Shown here one piece after another: positions 14,355-21,780 of a DNA stretch of 21,780 nucleotides. Under the pieces are notes generated by a model. The model ran no database searches. It had not been told where the DNA came from and was given only the letters and a program-made list of their open reading frames with translations. The stretch covers positions 1 to 21,780 of the forward strand of contig JAZLEZ010000016.1 in assembly GCA_045615505.1 (NCBI GenBank), given 5' to 3'. Made by a program: the position numbers and the translations under genes. Numbering within the stretch: the first letter of the stretch is position 1; each line of letters begins with the position of its first letter. Source of the stretch: JAZLEZ01 sp045615505 (GTDB lineage Bacteria > Spirochaetota > Spirochaetia > Sphaerochaetales > Sphaerochaetaceae).

Positions 14355-15743
14355 GTGGACAGTGTTTATATTGCAATTGATTTAAAATCTTTTTATGCCT
14401 CAGTGGAATGTGTACAGCGCAAGCTCAATCCGCTTACGACAAATCTCGTCGTTGCAGACCTTTCAAGAACGGAAAAAACAATATGTCTTGCAGTATCACC
14501 TTCTCTGAAAAGTTACAGAATTCCCGGCCGCGCGCGTTTGTTTGAAGTAATTGAGAAAGTCAAAAACATAAACGGAAACAGACTTTATTTTGCCCGCAAT
14601 CATAGATTTTCGGGAAAATCCTATGACAATGATATTCTGCAGAAAAATCCTGACCTTGAGCTGGATTACATAGCCGCAAAACCGCAAATGGCCCTTTATA
14701 TGAAAATAAGCAGGCAAATATATAAAATCTATCTTAACTACATAGCACCTGAGGATATACACATATATTCGATTGATGAAGTATTCATAGATGCAGGTCC
14801 CTACCTCAAAACATACCATACGGATGCACACGGCCTTGCAATGAAAATGATAAGAGCCGTTCTTGAAGAAACCGGCATAACGGCAACTGCAGGAATAGGA
14901 CCAAATCTCTACCTGTGTAAAATTGCAATGGATATAGAAGCAAAACATATGAAAGCAGACGAAAACGGGGTCAGAATCGCAGAACTCAATGAAATGACAT
15001 ACAGACAGAAATACTGGGGACATAAACCTATTACGGATTTCTGGAGAATAGGTTCCGGAACAGCTCGCAGACTCGAAAAACACGGAATGCTCACAATGGG
15101 TGATGTGGCACGGATGTCAATAAAAAACGAAGACCTGTTATTCAGACTATTCGGAATAAATGCAGAACTGCTGATTGACCACGCATGGGGAACGGAAAGC
15201 TGTACTATGAAGGATATCAAGAACTACAGAGCAAGGAGTACCAGCGTCAGTATAAGCCAAATACTCAAATGCCCATACTCTTACGAAAAAACAAAAATCG
15301 TAGTACGGGAGATGGCGGACAATCTTGCACTGGAACTTAATCAGAGAAACCTTAAAACAAACCTGATCGTACTGGGCCTGAATTATGACCGGTTACACGG
15401 TGCAATTCCTTCTCACGCCAGTATTAATATGGGTGAACATACTTACAGTGAAATTACAATACTAAAAAATACGATGAACTTGTTTGAGGAAATTGCAGAC
15501 CATGATTTATGTGTACGCAGAATATACATTGCGGCTTGCAATACCGTATATGCCGGGGATGAAGAAATTCAGAAAAGTCTTTTTGATTCCGATATCTCTG
15601 ATGACAAAGACCGCAAACGGCAGACTGCTGTTATAGCCATAAGAAAAAAATACGGGAAAAATGCAATTCTGAAAGCTTCTGATTTAATGGAAGGAGCTAC
15701 GACAATAGAAAGAAACAATCAGATAGGAGGACACAATGCCTGA
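14355..15743 (+). CDS. Y-family DNA polymerase (UmuC/UvrX type, translesion synthesis)
   Basis: 462 residues from GTG 14355. The first metal site is D9 in YIAIDLKSFYASVEC; the second is D141-E142 in IYSIDEVFIDAGPY. SPSLKSYRIPGRARLFEVI is the finger region typical of the Gram-positive UvrX/YqjW group, where DinB has SYEAR-type sequence. The thumb contains a helix-hairpin-helix like ARRLEKHGMLTMGDVARM, and the little-finger domain runs from about residue 290 (RARSTSVSISQIL). Length is slightly above DinB (about 350) and near UmuC (about 420). The enzyme copies damaged DNA with low fidelity. No Shine-Dalgarno sequence is seen before the GTG. Its last 8 bases contain the ATG of the YolD-like gene. 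Confidence 0.93.
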   Translation: MDSVYIAIDLKSFYASVECVQRKLNPLTTNLVVADLSRTEKTICLAVSPSLKSYRIPGRARLFEVIEKVKNINGNRLYFARNHRFSGKSYDNDILQKNPDLELDYIAAKPQMALYMKISRQIYKIYLNYIAPEDIHIYSIDEVFIDAGPYLKTYHTDAHGLAMKMIRAVLEETGITATAGIGPNLYLCKIAMDIEAKHMKADENGVRIAELNEMTYRQKYWGHKPITDFWRIGSGTARRLEKHGMLTMGDVARMSIKNEDLLFRLFGINAELLIDHAWGTESCTMKDIKNYRARSTSVSISQILKCPYSYEKTKIVVREMADNLALELNQRNLKTNLIVLGLNYDRLHGAIPSHASINMGEHTYSEITILKNTMNLFEEIADHDLCVRRIYIAACNTVYAGDEEIQKSLFDSDISDDKDRKRQTAVIAIRKKYGKNAILKASDLMEGATTIERNNQIGGHNA

Positions 15744-15849
15744 CTACTCGGACATCATAAATGAAAAGCGACCGGATTCAAAATACCCTAAAATGAATTC
15801 AATGAACCGTGCCGCACAGTTTGCTCCGTTTGCAGCACTTAAAGAATAA
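15736..15849 (+). CDS. Short YolD-like protein, C-terminally truncated
   Basis: 37 residues: MPDYSDIINEKRPDSKYPKM followed by NSMNRAAQFAPFAALKE. It matches the N-terminus of YolD-like proteins, in which DII-x-x-x-(R/H)P-x-S-x-x-(H/Y)P-x-M-x-x-x-(N/D)RAAQF-(S/A)PFAAL is conserved and is followed by G-Y and another 60-80 residues. Here the gene stops right after FAAL. AGGAGG at 15724-15729 lies six bases before the ATG, and the gene overlaps the polymerase end by 8 bases, the usual YolD-UvrX coupling. Its last 11 bases overlap the 3' end of the opposed NhaC gene, suggesting a past deletion or rearrangement. It may be a remnant or a minimal functional form. YolD function is not well defined beyond association with UvrX-type polymerases. 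Confidence 0.75.
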   Translation: MPDYSDIINEKRPDSKYPKMNSMNRAAQFAPFAALKE

Positions 15850-17122
15850 AACCTGCAATCACATACAAAACAAATGAAACTCCTGCCGCTATGCAGATAT
15901 AAGGAAGCTGTGAGAAAGCATGCTCGATATTGGTTATTCCAGAAGAAGTTGCGGACATAACCGTAGTATCGGAATAGACACAGGCCTGAGCCCCGAATAC
16001 TCCTCCGGAAATTACCGCAGCCATAACCATTGTAAGATTTGCATCACAACCGGAAGCAAGTGGCAAAAGAATAGGGGCAATCAAAGCACTTGTACCCCAA
16101 ACGCAACCGGTTGAAAAAGAAAGAAATGCCGCTATAAGAAAAGTCAATGCCGGTAACAGAGTCGTCCGTATTACCGGACCGACAAGATTGATAATAAACT
16201 GTCCCATCTGCATCTGTGCGGTTAAATTTTTCAACATATAGCAACCTGCAAGAAGAAAAAACACTCTTACGGTTTTTGAAAAACCTATAATACAGGCTTT
16301 GGTAAAGTCTGAAACGCTGATAATTTTCTGCGGAACATACAAAACAAAGCAGGTAACAATTGATGCCGAAATTCCGATAAGAATATCTTCCGAAACAATG
16401 CTGACAAGTAAAAGAATTACAAGCGGAATCAGCAAGTTCAGAAAAGAGGTGCAATCGGTATCGGCATTATCCGAAGAATCAGATATCCTGAAAGAAGCCT
16501 TTTTCATGGGTCCGATTCCGGGTAAAACACCTAAACAGAACAGCAACAGAAAAAGTATGACAATCATAGGATAAAACATATACGGGATGAGTGATACATA
16601 AGAAGTACATCCGTATTTTGCAAACATATTTGAATAAAAAGCTGCCCATGTTGAGATAGGAACAAGAATACAGACCGGAGTTCCTGTACAGTCAACAAGA
16701 AAAGCCAGTCCTTCTCTCGGGATTTTCCTTTCATCAAAGGACTTTTTCATACACAGTCCTACTGCCATGACATTCAGATAATCGTCAACGAATATTACAA
16801 AGCCCAGCAACAATGCAACCAGTTTGCACGATACTTCAGATTTACAGAATCTGTTCACGGTTTTTGAAAAACCGAGCGTACTTTTTGAGGTTTCAAACAA
16901 GCAGGTCAGAGAACCGAACAGCCCCAGAAGAAGCCAAAGCCAAGTGTTATCCGATACTTCCTGCACAAGGACGGAAATCCACCCCGACCCGAAGTTTTTC
17001 CCGAAAAGGAAAATACCTGCTACAACGGTACCGGCAAAAAGAGCTTCAGTACATTTACGGCTTATAATTGAAATAACAATCACAGCGAGCGTAATGACAA
17101 ATGCAGCTAAACCAAGATTCAT
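15839..17122 (-). CDS. NhaC-family Na+/H+ antiporter-like transporter
   Basis: 427 residues with about 10-12 membrane helices. The conserved core of the family is present: LGFVIFVDDYLNVMAVG (about 107-123, paired aspartates for cation binding), DCTGTPVCILVPISTWAAFY (about 144-163), and near the C-terminus FLSFSTGCVWGTSALIAPILLP with SGGVFGAQACVYSDTTVMSA. Members exchange Na+ for H+ or carry organic acids/amines with Na+. The ATG at 17120-17122 has only a weak ribosome site. A possible promoter, TTGGAG (17166-17171) and TACATA on the minus strand, lies in the region shared with the divergent AGCS gene. Its stop overlaps the YolD-like gene on the other strand by 11 bases. Confidence 0.85.
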   Translation of the reverse strand: MNLGLAAFVITLAVIVISIISRKCTEALFAGTVVAGIFLFGKNFGSGWISVLVQEVSDNTWLWLLLGLFGSLTCLFETSKSTLGFSKTVNRFCKSEVSCKLVALLLGFVIFVDDYLNVMAVGLCMKKSFDERKIPREGLAFLVDCTGTPVCILVPISTWAAFYSNMFAKYGCTSYVSLIPYMFYPMIVILFLLLFCLGVLPGIGPMKKASFRISDSSDNADTDCTSFLNLLIPLVILLLVSIVSEDILIGISASIVTCFVLYVPQKIISVSDFTKACIIGFSKTVRVFFLLAGCYMLKNLTAQMQMGQFIINLVGPVIRTTLLPALTFLIAAFLSFSTGCVWGTSALIAPILLPLASGCDANLTMVMAAVISGGVFGAQACVYSDTTVMSATSSGITNIEHAFSQLPYICIAAGVSFVLYVIAGFIL

Positions 17123-17223
17123 TTTCCGTTTTCCGATTCCCTCTATGTAGGGGAAAACAATAAAACTCCAAAACGAAAGTTACATACAAAACGCCAAATT
17201 GTAAACCCGTTTTACTGAATTTA

Positions 17224-17253
17224 TTGATAATAAAAAGGCATTATTGATATAAT
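17224..17253 (+). promoter_or_regulatory. Promoter of the AGCS symporter gene
   Basis: TTGATA (17224-17229), 18-base spacer, TATAAT (17248-17253) preceded by TGA (extended -10). This is the closest match to consensus in the window and lies 30 bases before the start codon. Confidence 0.65.
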
Positions 17254-17283
17254 CAGCCAATAAAACTTTTGGAGGAATGTACT

Positions 17284-18690
17284 ATGCAGGCCATTGAAAA
17301 CACAATTTACCCTATTATATGTAACTTCAATACTTACCTCAGCAACTACATACTTGTTTTCCTACTTGTAGCAGTAGGCCTTTGGTATTCTATCAAAACT
17401 CACTTTGTACAAATCAGATGTTTTAAAGAAGGTTTCGGCCGTTTTTTCGGGACATTCAATCTCAACGGAGATAAGAAAAAAACAGGAATGAGCTCGTTTC
17501 AGGCTCTTGCCACAGCTATAGCAGCCCAGATAGGAACAGGAAACATCGTAGGGGCATCAGGAGCAATTCTCACCGGAGGACCGGGAGCAATTTTCTGGAT
17601 GTGGATTATTGCATTCTTCGGAATGGCCACTATCTACGCAGAAGCAACTCTTGCAATCAAAACAAGAAAAATTGATGAGTCCGGTCACTATCAGGGCGGT
17701 CCTGTTTATTACATCAAAACAGCTTTCAAGGGTCCTTTCGGAAATTTTCTTGCCGGATTCTTTGCAATCGCAATCATTCTTGCCGTAGGACTTATGGGAC
17801 TTATGGTACAGTCCAATTCAATCGGTTCTACAATGGAAAATGCATTCGGAATTCCTTCATGGGTTTCAGGTGTCGTACTTGTAATACTTTGTGCAATCAT
17901 CTTCTTGGGGAATGTTCAGCGTCTGGCTTCCGTTACCGAAAAAATGGTTCCTGCAATGGCAGTTATTTTCATTATCGGTTCATTTGCAGTTCTTATTGCC
18001 AACATAAGAGTAATTCCTCAGACTTTCGGACTCATCTTCAAATATGCATTCCAGCCTCAGGCAATCATAGGCGGTGCGTTCGGTGTTGCAATCAAAACAG
18101 CAATCAGTCAGGGAGCAAAGAGAGGTTTGTTCTCCAATGAAGCCGGTATGGGTTCCACACCTCATGCACACGCACAGGCAAATGTAAAGGATCCTCATGA
18201 TCAGGCTGTAGTTGCAATGATCGGAGTTTTTATCGATACATTTGTAGTTCTTACTCTCAATGCTCTGGTAATCATTTCATCACTCTACACGAAAGGCAGA
18301 ATTCTTGCAGACGGAACAATTCCTGCTTCCATTGGGAAGGCAAATCTGGCACAGGAAGCATTCGGAACGGTATTCGGTCAAAAATTCGGTGCAATCTTTG
18401 TAGCCGTATGTCTTTTCTTCTTTGCTTTTTCAACAATTCTCGGCTGGAACCTCTTCGGAAAAATCAATGCTATTTACATGTTCGGGAGAAAGAGAAAAAA
18501 ACTTGCAGTTGCAATCTATTCACTTTTCGGACTTGCTTTTGTGTTTATAGGAACACTTATTTCAAACGATCTTGTTTGGGAGATACAGGATATGCTCAAC
18601 AACCTTATGGTTATTCCCAACGCAATTGCACTGTTTGCACTTACTGCTATGGTTGCTGCAAGCTGTCATTACATTTCAAAGAAAAAATAA
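17284..18690 (+). CDS. Alanine/glycine:cation symporter (AGCS family)
   Basis: 468 residues from ATG 17284, eight bases after GGAGG (17271-17275); a TTG at 17269 in frame would overlap that ribosome site and is rejected. The family signature GMSSFQALATAIAAQIGTGN with IVGASGAILTGGPGAIFWMW lies at about 70-107, and GHYQGGPVYYIK follows. Later, FGVAIKTAISQGAKRGLFSNEAGMGSTPHAHA is the second conserved block. About 11 membrane helices. The protein imports alanine or glycine with Na+ (or H+). The Na+/H+ antiporter gene next door, divergent, could maintain the Na+ gradient it needs. A strong terminator lies about 100 bases downstream. Confidence 0.93.
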   Translation: MQAIENTIYPIICNFNTYLSNYILVFLLVAVGLWYSIKTHFVQIRCFKEGFGRFFGTFNLNGDKKKTGMSSFQALATAIAAQIGTGNIVGASGAILTGGPGAIFWMWIIAFFGMATIYAEATLAIKTRKIDESGHYQGGPVYYIKTAFKGPFGNFLAGFFAIAIILAVGLMGLMVQSNSIGSTMENAFGIPSWVSGVVLVILCAIIFLGNVQRLASVTEKMVPAMAVIFIIGSFAVLIANIRVIPQTFGLIFKYAFQPQAIIGGAFGVAIKTAISQGAKRGLFSNEAGMGSTPHAHAQANVKDPHDQAVVAMIGVFIDTFVVLTLNALVIISSLYTKGRILADGTIPASIGKANLAQEAFGTVFGQKFGAIFVAVCLFFFAFSTILGWNLFGKINAIYMFGRKRKKLAVAIYSLFGLAFVFIGTLISNDLVWEIQDMLNNLMVIPNAIALFALTAMVAASCHYISKKK

Positions 18691-18791
18691 TTCTTGAGCA
18701 AATTGCAAAACGAACTTTAATAAATCAGGTATAACGGATTCGATAAATGTAGTGTGAAAAGGAGTTTTGCAGGTTGCTCTCTTATGCAGTT

Positions 18792-18827
18792 AAAAAAACA
18801 GGAGTCCGGCGGGGCTCCTGTTTTTTA
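18792..18827. terminator. Bidirectional intrinsic terminator
   Basis: CAGGAGTCC (18799-18807) pairs with GGGCTCCTG (18812-18820, one G-T pair), loop of four bases, flanked by seven As (18792-18798) on the left and six Ts (18821-18826) on the right. It can end the AGCS transcript on the plus strand and that of the exported coiled-coil protein on the minus strand. The stretch 18691-18791 holds nothing else that I can recognise. Confidence 0.85.
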
Positions 18828-18845
18828 TTGGAGGATGGCTTTATT

Positions 18846-19778
18846 TTATTCGACAGTAAAAACCACTTCATCTGTCCAGATTCCGTTATCTGAATCTGTT
18901 ACCGTAATTACACCTTTAAGCTGTGTTCCTGATGCAGCTTTTGTAATTACCTTAAACCTTGCGACACCTTCATCTCCGCTTGAGAGATAACGGCATTTAA
19001 GCTTATCTGTAAGAATAACGAACAACGGATCATCGCTTTCAAAAGCAATATCAAGTTTTTTCAATGCTTCTGTTCCGTTGTTTCTTACAGTAAAGACAAA
19101 ATCACTCTGTTTGCCTTTCTGAACTGTAAGTCCTGTAAAATCTTTGATTTCAACACTCTTTCCTTCGTTAAATGAAGGGTCTTTTGAAAACACTGCAAAG
19201 AGTGTCATATCTTTTACAGGCATTTTGATTGTTTCGCCCGGTTTGTAAGTTACTTTATTTTCAGTAAGTCCCCAACCTTCAAAAATCAATATTGACGGTC
19301 CGTTGAGTTCAGGAAGAATGATTTCAGAACCCGGATTTGCCGTCATACTGCTGGAATAGGAGAAATTATCTCCGGTACTTTCAAGTTTCAGAACAGGATT
19401 ATAGTACTTGCTGTTCTGATAAAGCCAATCAGCTGTTTTATAATCATTTTCTTCGAGTTGAGATACGATTTCAGCTGTTCTTTCTTCAGTTAAGCGAGGG
19501 TATTCAAGGCTTTTAAGAGCCTGTTTTGCCTTACTGTAAGCATTTGCGTCATTTTTATCGTATGCAAGTTCAAGTTCAGCCCTGAGTTCTTCATACTTTT
19601 TACTGAATTCTTCTATCTCTTTTTCATAAGCTTCAATTGCTGTTGATACAGCAGCTGAAACTGCCTCAGCTTCAACTTCTGCTGCCGTTGTTTCTTTTGC
19701 TGCTTTTGCAAATACAGTTGTTCCTGCAATCAGAAGTACAATAAATATAACTGAAATTTTTCCGAATGAATGTCTCAT
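18846..19778 (-). CDS. Exported protein with coiled coil and InlB-type repeat
   Basis: 310 residues. Signal peptide about 1-25 (KISVIFIVLLIAGTTVFA). Residues about 32-85 are rich in A, E, K and should form a coiled coil (AIEAYEKEIEEFSKKYEELR). A repeat of the Listeria-Bacteroides InlB type follows, with IFEGWGLTENKVTYKPGETI and DMTLFAVFS (about 165-200). The C-terminal 90 residues (FTGLTVQKGKQSDFVFTVRN onward) look like an immunoglobulin-like or NEW3/CARDB-type beta-sandwich. AGAGG precedes the ATG at a good distance. Probably periplasmic or surface-exposed and structural or adhesive; no enzymatic motif is seen. It is monocistronic, ending at the shared bidirectional terminator. Confidence 0.75.
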   Translation of the reverse strand: MRHSFGKISVIFIVLLIAGTTVFAKAAKETTAAEVEAEAVSAAVSTAIEAYEKEIEEFSKKYEELRAELELAYDKNDANAYSKAKQALKSLEYPRLTEERTAEIVSQLEENDYKTADWLYQNSKYYNPVLKLESTGDNFSYSSSMTANPGSEIILPELNGPSILIFEGWGLTENKVTYKPGETIKMPVKDMTLFAVFSKDPSFNEGKSVEIKDFTGLTVQKGKQSDFVFTVRNNGTEALKKLDIAFESDDPLFVILTDKLKCRYLSSGDEGVARFKVITKAASGTQLKGVITVTDSDNGIWTDEVVFTVE

Positions 19779-19878
19779 TTCAAACCTCTTGATTGAAATT
19801 TATCAAAACAATTTCTCAAAGCAAAGCAAAGCATCTCAATCTTCACAAAAATGACACAATCGGGAGAAATTATCATTT

Positions 19879-19884
19879 TATAAT
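19879..19884 (+). promoter_or_regulatory. Candidate -10 of the RecQ helicase gene
   Basis: A perfect TATAAT 20 bases before the ATG. No good -35 is visible at 16-18 bases (the nearest, ATGACA at 19851-19856, is 22 bases away), so the promoter assignment is weak. Upstream lies a triple AAAGC repeat (about 19818-19832), without known role. Confidence 0.3.
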
Positions 19885-19904
19885 CGGTTTTTGGAATATA
19901 GAGC

Positions 19905-21281
19905 ATGACGCCGAATTTATCTTTAATCGAAAAAACAGCTTCAGAGGTTTTCCAAATCAATGCCGTTAAACCTTTTCAGCTTTTGGTAATGGACAGGATT
20001 CTTTCCCAAGCAGATTGCGATACAGAGCTCAGGAATCAGATTGTCATTCTTCCTACGGGGACCGGTAAAAGTCTTTGTTTCCTTCTTCCTGCAACACTTC
20101 TGAAAAATCTTACCGTAATTGTCTATCCCCTTCTAGCTTTAATGAACGATCAAATAAAAAAACTCAAAGATGCCGGTATCGATTGTGTCTGTCTCAGGGG
20201 AGGACAAACCGATACCGAAAGAAAATCAATCTATGCCAAACTCAAGTCCGGTACAAGAATAGTCATCACAAATCCTGAAACTCTCAATCAGAAGAAGGTC
20301 CTGAATATGCTACGGGAATTCAAAACCGAGTTGCTGGTTGTTGATGAAGCGCATGTGATTTCACAGTGGGGTAAAGATTTCCGTCCGTCTTATATACAAC
20401 TGTCAGATGCAATAAATAATCTTAAACCGCATCAGATTCTTGCTTTTACCGCTACGGCTTCCGAGAATACTGTTTCCGATATAGAAAAATGTCTTTTGCT
20501 CAAAGACCCTATTGTTGTCCGCGGAGATGCCGACAGAGAAAACATCTTTTACAGTGCCTATCCGGTTTACGACCGATTAAGCGGTATCCGTGAGATTCTG
20601 AGTTTTTGCAGTTTGCCTGCAATCGTTTTCTGCCCTGTAAGACACGAAACCTACGATTTCTGTCTGCATCTCAAAAGGCTTCTTCCTTCCTTACCCATGT
20701 TTTACTACCATGCAGGGCTTACCAAATCCGAACGGGAAGCAGTTGAGGAAGAATTTATGAAGTGCAACAACGGTGTTCTTTTTGCCACATGTGCTTACGG
20801 TATGGGTATAGACAAAAAAAACATCAGAACTGTAATCCACAGTTCCCTTCCCTCTTCCATTGAATCTTATCTTCAGGAATCAGGTAGGGCCGGACGAGAC
20901 GGTCAACAGTCCTATGCTTATGTAATAATAACCGGTAAAGATTCTTCTCCTCTTGCTCAGATTTTCAAAAACAGGGACTGCCGTCGCTATCAGCTTCTAA
21001 AGGTTCTCGGGCAGGAAAAGGAAACCTGCACAGGCTGTGATGTATGCAGCAACAGAATAATCGAACATCCCTACGGGGAGAAGCAGATAAATGCTTTGAT
21101 AAAGCGTTATCCTTACAAATTCACTTCCGAAACAGCAGCCAAACTTCTTTGCGGAAATCCTAAATCAGACAGAAACAACCCGTTTTTCAGAGTTCTGGAG
21201 ACAGAAGAGGAATTAATTGAACAGACTATCAACAATATGGGCTTTGAAAAAAATTCCCATTCGATGTTGAAAAAAAAATAA
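19905..21281 (+). CDS. RecQ-family ATP-dependent DNA helicase, short form
   Basis: 458 residues. Motif 0 KPFQ (22-25), Walker A LPTGTGKS with K55, DEAH at 147-150, motif III AFTATAS, and the arginine-finger motif QESGRAGRDGQ around 324-334. A RecQ zinc knuckle follows: one cysteine in RDCRRYQLL and three in CTGCDVC (about 376-382). After it only about 75 residues remain, with a short helical segment TSETAAKLLCG, so the full winged-helix RQC domain and the HRDC domain of E. coli RecQ (about 610 residues) are missing or minimal. It would unwind 3'-tailed DNA in repair and recombination. Its end is opposed to the L28 gene across the L28 terminator. Start chosen at the first ATG in frame; ribosome site weak. 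Confidence 0.88.
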   Translation: MTPNLSLIEKTASEVFQINAVKPFQLLVMDRILSQADCDTELRNQIVILPTGTGKSLCFLLPATLLKNLTVIVYPLLALMNDQIKKLKDAGIDCVCLRGGQTDTERKSIYAKLKSGTRIVITNPETLNQKKVLNMLREFKTELLVVDEAHVISQWGKDFRPSYIQLSDAINNLKPHQILAFTATASENTVSDIEKCLLLKDPIVVRGDADRENIFYSAYPVYDRLSGIREILSFCSLPAIVFCPVRHETYDFCLHLKRLLPSLPMFYYHAGLTKSEREAVEEEFMKCNNGVLFATCAYGMGIDKKNIRTVIHSSLPSSIESYLQESGRAGRDGQQSYAYVIITGKDSSPLAQIFKNRDCRRYQLLKVLGQEKETCTGCDVCSNRIIEHPYGEKQINALIKRYPYKFTSETAAKLLCGNPKSDRNNPFFRVLETEEELIEQTINNMGFEKNSHSMLKKK

Positions 21282-21302
21282 AAGGACCCGCTGACGGATC
21301 CC
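21270..21302 (-). terminator. Intrinsic terminator of the L28 gene
   Basis: On the minus-strand RNA, GGATCCG pairs with CGGGTCC (plus strand 21295-21301 and 21284-21290) around a four-base loop, seven pairs including one G-U, followed by a run of Us interrupted by one A (21270-21283). On the plus strand the same position is a C-A mismatch, so it works best for the minus strand. It overlaps the last codons of the RecQ gene. Confidence 0.75.
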
Positions 21303-21326
21303 TTGTCTATATGAGAAGCACTCCTA

Positions 21327-21560
21327 TTACAGAGCCTTTGTAACCTTGCCTGCTCTAAGACATCTTGTACAAATCTTGATTGTCTTAGGTGTGCCGTTGT
21401 CAAGCAAAGCCTTGACTGTAATAATGTTCGGTCTGAAAACTCTGTTAGCTGTTACACCGATATGCTGTCCGACACCGCCTTTCTTCTTTGCCTGACCTTT
21501 TCTGGGAACAACATGTCCGCTAATAGTACCTTTTCCACAAATATCACATCTACGTGCCAT
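21327..21560 (-). CDS. rpmB: 50S ribosomal protein L28
   Basis: 77 residues: MARRCDICGKGTISGHVVPR at the start and TPKTIKICTRCLRAGKVTKAL at the end. The N-terminal CxxC and C-terminal CxxC form the zinc-binding (C+) version of L28. Full length for the family. The ATG is preceded by GAGGTG at a good distance. Upstream in the minus direction TTGCTT and TTATTT (17-base spacing) or TTTACA (21628-21633) and GATAAT (21607-21612, 15-base spacing) are weak promoter candidates; the latter lies in an inverted repeat TTTAC/GTAAA (21616-21633). Its own terminator follows, so it is probably transcribed alone. Confidence 0.97.
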   Translation of the reverse strand: MARRCDICGKGTISGHVVPRKGQAKKKGGVGQHIGVTANRVFRPNIITVKALLDNGTPKTIKICTRCLRAGKVTKAL

Positions 21561-21656
21561 ATATATTCACCTCAAATAAATAACTGTTTGGAGCAACATT
21601 AAGCAAATTATCAGATTTACCGATTTATGTAAAGTCCTTCCGTGTTGTATCACGAT

Positions 21657-21721
21657 AAAATCTAACCGAAACAGTCTGTGAATCAAGATAGAAAATCTAA
21701 CCATGATTATGATTCAGACTG
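21657..21721. repeat. Imperfect inverted repeat and direct repeats 3' of the right-edge gene
   Basis: CAGTCTGTGAATCA (21672-21685) pairs with TGATTCAGACTG (21710-21721) except for a two-base bulge. AAAATCTAACC occurs twice, 35 bases apart (21657-21667 and 21692-21702). The structure begins within the last codons of the right-edge gene and may mark its transcript end, although no proper U-run follows. Confidence 0.4.
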
Positions 21722-21780
21722 AATCCAAGGCTTAGCTAAAGAAAGAACATCATCCAGGTCTTTTTCAACCTGTTTTTTGA
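21707..21780 (-). CDS. C-terminal fragment of an unidentified minus-strand gene
   Basis: The last 23 codons before a TAA (plus strand 21707-21709) read KKQVEKDLDDVLSLAKPWIQ and then SES; the rest lies beyond the right edge. The charged helical text is natural-looking and in an order (gene, structured gap, L28) consistent with genes on the same strand. It is too short to assign to a family. Confidence 0.5.
   Translation of the reverse strand, partial: KKQVEKDLDDVLSLAKPWIQSES

Noticed and set aside
14496..15220. Minus-strand frames of 195 and 103 codons
   Set aside because: Antisense to the Y-family polymerase, whose active-site motifs are intact.
18754..18990. Plus-strand frame through the terminator
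   Set aside because: It reads through a strong bidirectional hairpin and into the antisense of the exported protein.
19818..19832. AAAGC triple repeat as a phase-variation tract
   Set aside because: Only three units and in a spacer; too short to be a convincing slippage switch.
19775..19960. Minus-strand frame of 61 codons between the exported protein and RecQ
   Set aside because: It overlaps the promoter region and start of RecQ; no ribosome site and no family resemblance.

Overview
The window looks like part of a chromosome from an AT-rich, host-associated anaerobe with two membranes. A Treponema-like spirochaete is the best guess, from lipoproteins with short lipoboxes (LVSC, FVSC), a LolA-like gene, an InlB-type repeat protein, Na+-coupled carriers and a DUF1538/P-II operon. 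Several genes (WYL regulator, UvrX/UmuC-type polymerase with YolD, DUF1538/P-II pair) are of a kind common in Clostridia. The assignment is an inference; no rRNA, tRNA or CRISPR array was seen to settle it.

Left part (1-3057, minus strand): the first three genes of an operon that leaves the window, encoding a COG4648-type membrane protein, a LolA-like protein and a large MMPL/RND exporter (C-terminus cut by the window edge). This trio is typical of aryl-polyene-type lipid clusters. Divergently (3208-6278, plus strand) lies a compact operon: lipoprotein, DUF1538 membrane protein with a clear internal duplication, and two different P-II-like proteins. It looks like a P-II-gated transport module.

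Middle (6281-12044, minus strand): a five-gene operon of a binding lipoprotein, ATPase, fused double permease, second ATPase and ComB-family phosphatase. The transporter resembles Fe(3+)/hexose-phosphate/aminoethylphosphonate importers. The binding protein appears to lack the paired tyrosines of iron binders. The ComB gene, the divergent histidine phosphatase (12127-12747) and a HAD-phosphatase pseudogene next to it point to a phosphorylated organic substrate.

Rearranged patch (12748-13325): remains of a HAD hydrolase gene with an internal deletion, abutting the opposed, probably truncated reading frame of a small cysteine-containing protein. It is followed by a WYL-domain regulator, a Y-family DNA polymerase, and a 37-residue YolD-like gene that overlaps the polymerase end and stops early. 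This set may be a LexA-independent translesion-synthesis module.

Right part (15839-21780): divergent Na+/H+ antiporter (NhaC family) and Na+:alanine/glycine symporter (AGCS), a bidirectional terminator, an exported coiled-coil/InlB-repeat protein, a short RecQ helicase, ribosomal protein L28 with its own terminator, and the last 23 codons of an unidentified minus-strand gene at the right edge. Outside the 12748-13325 patch no gap between genes exceeds about 200 bases.
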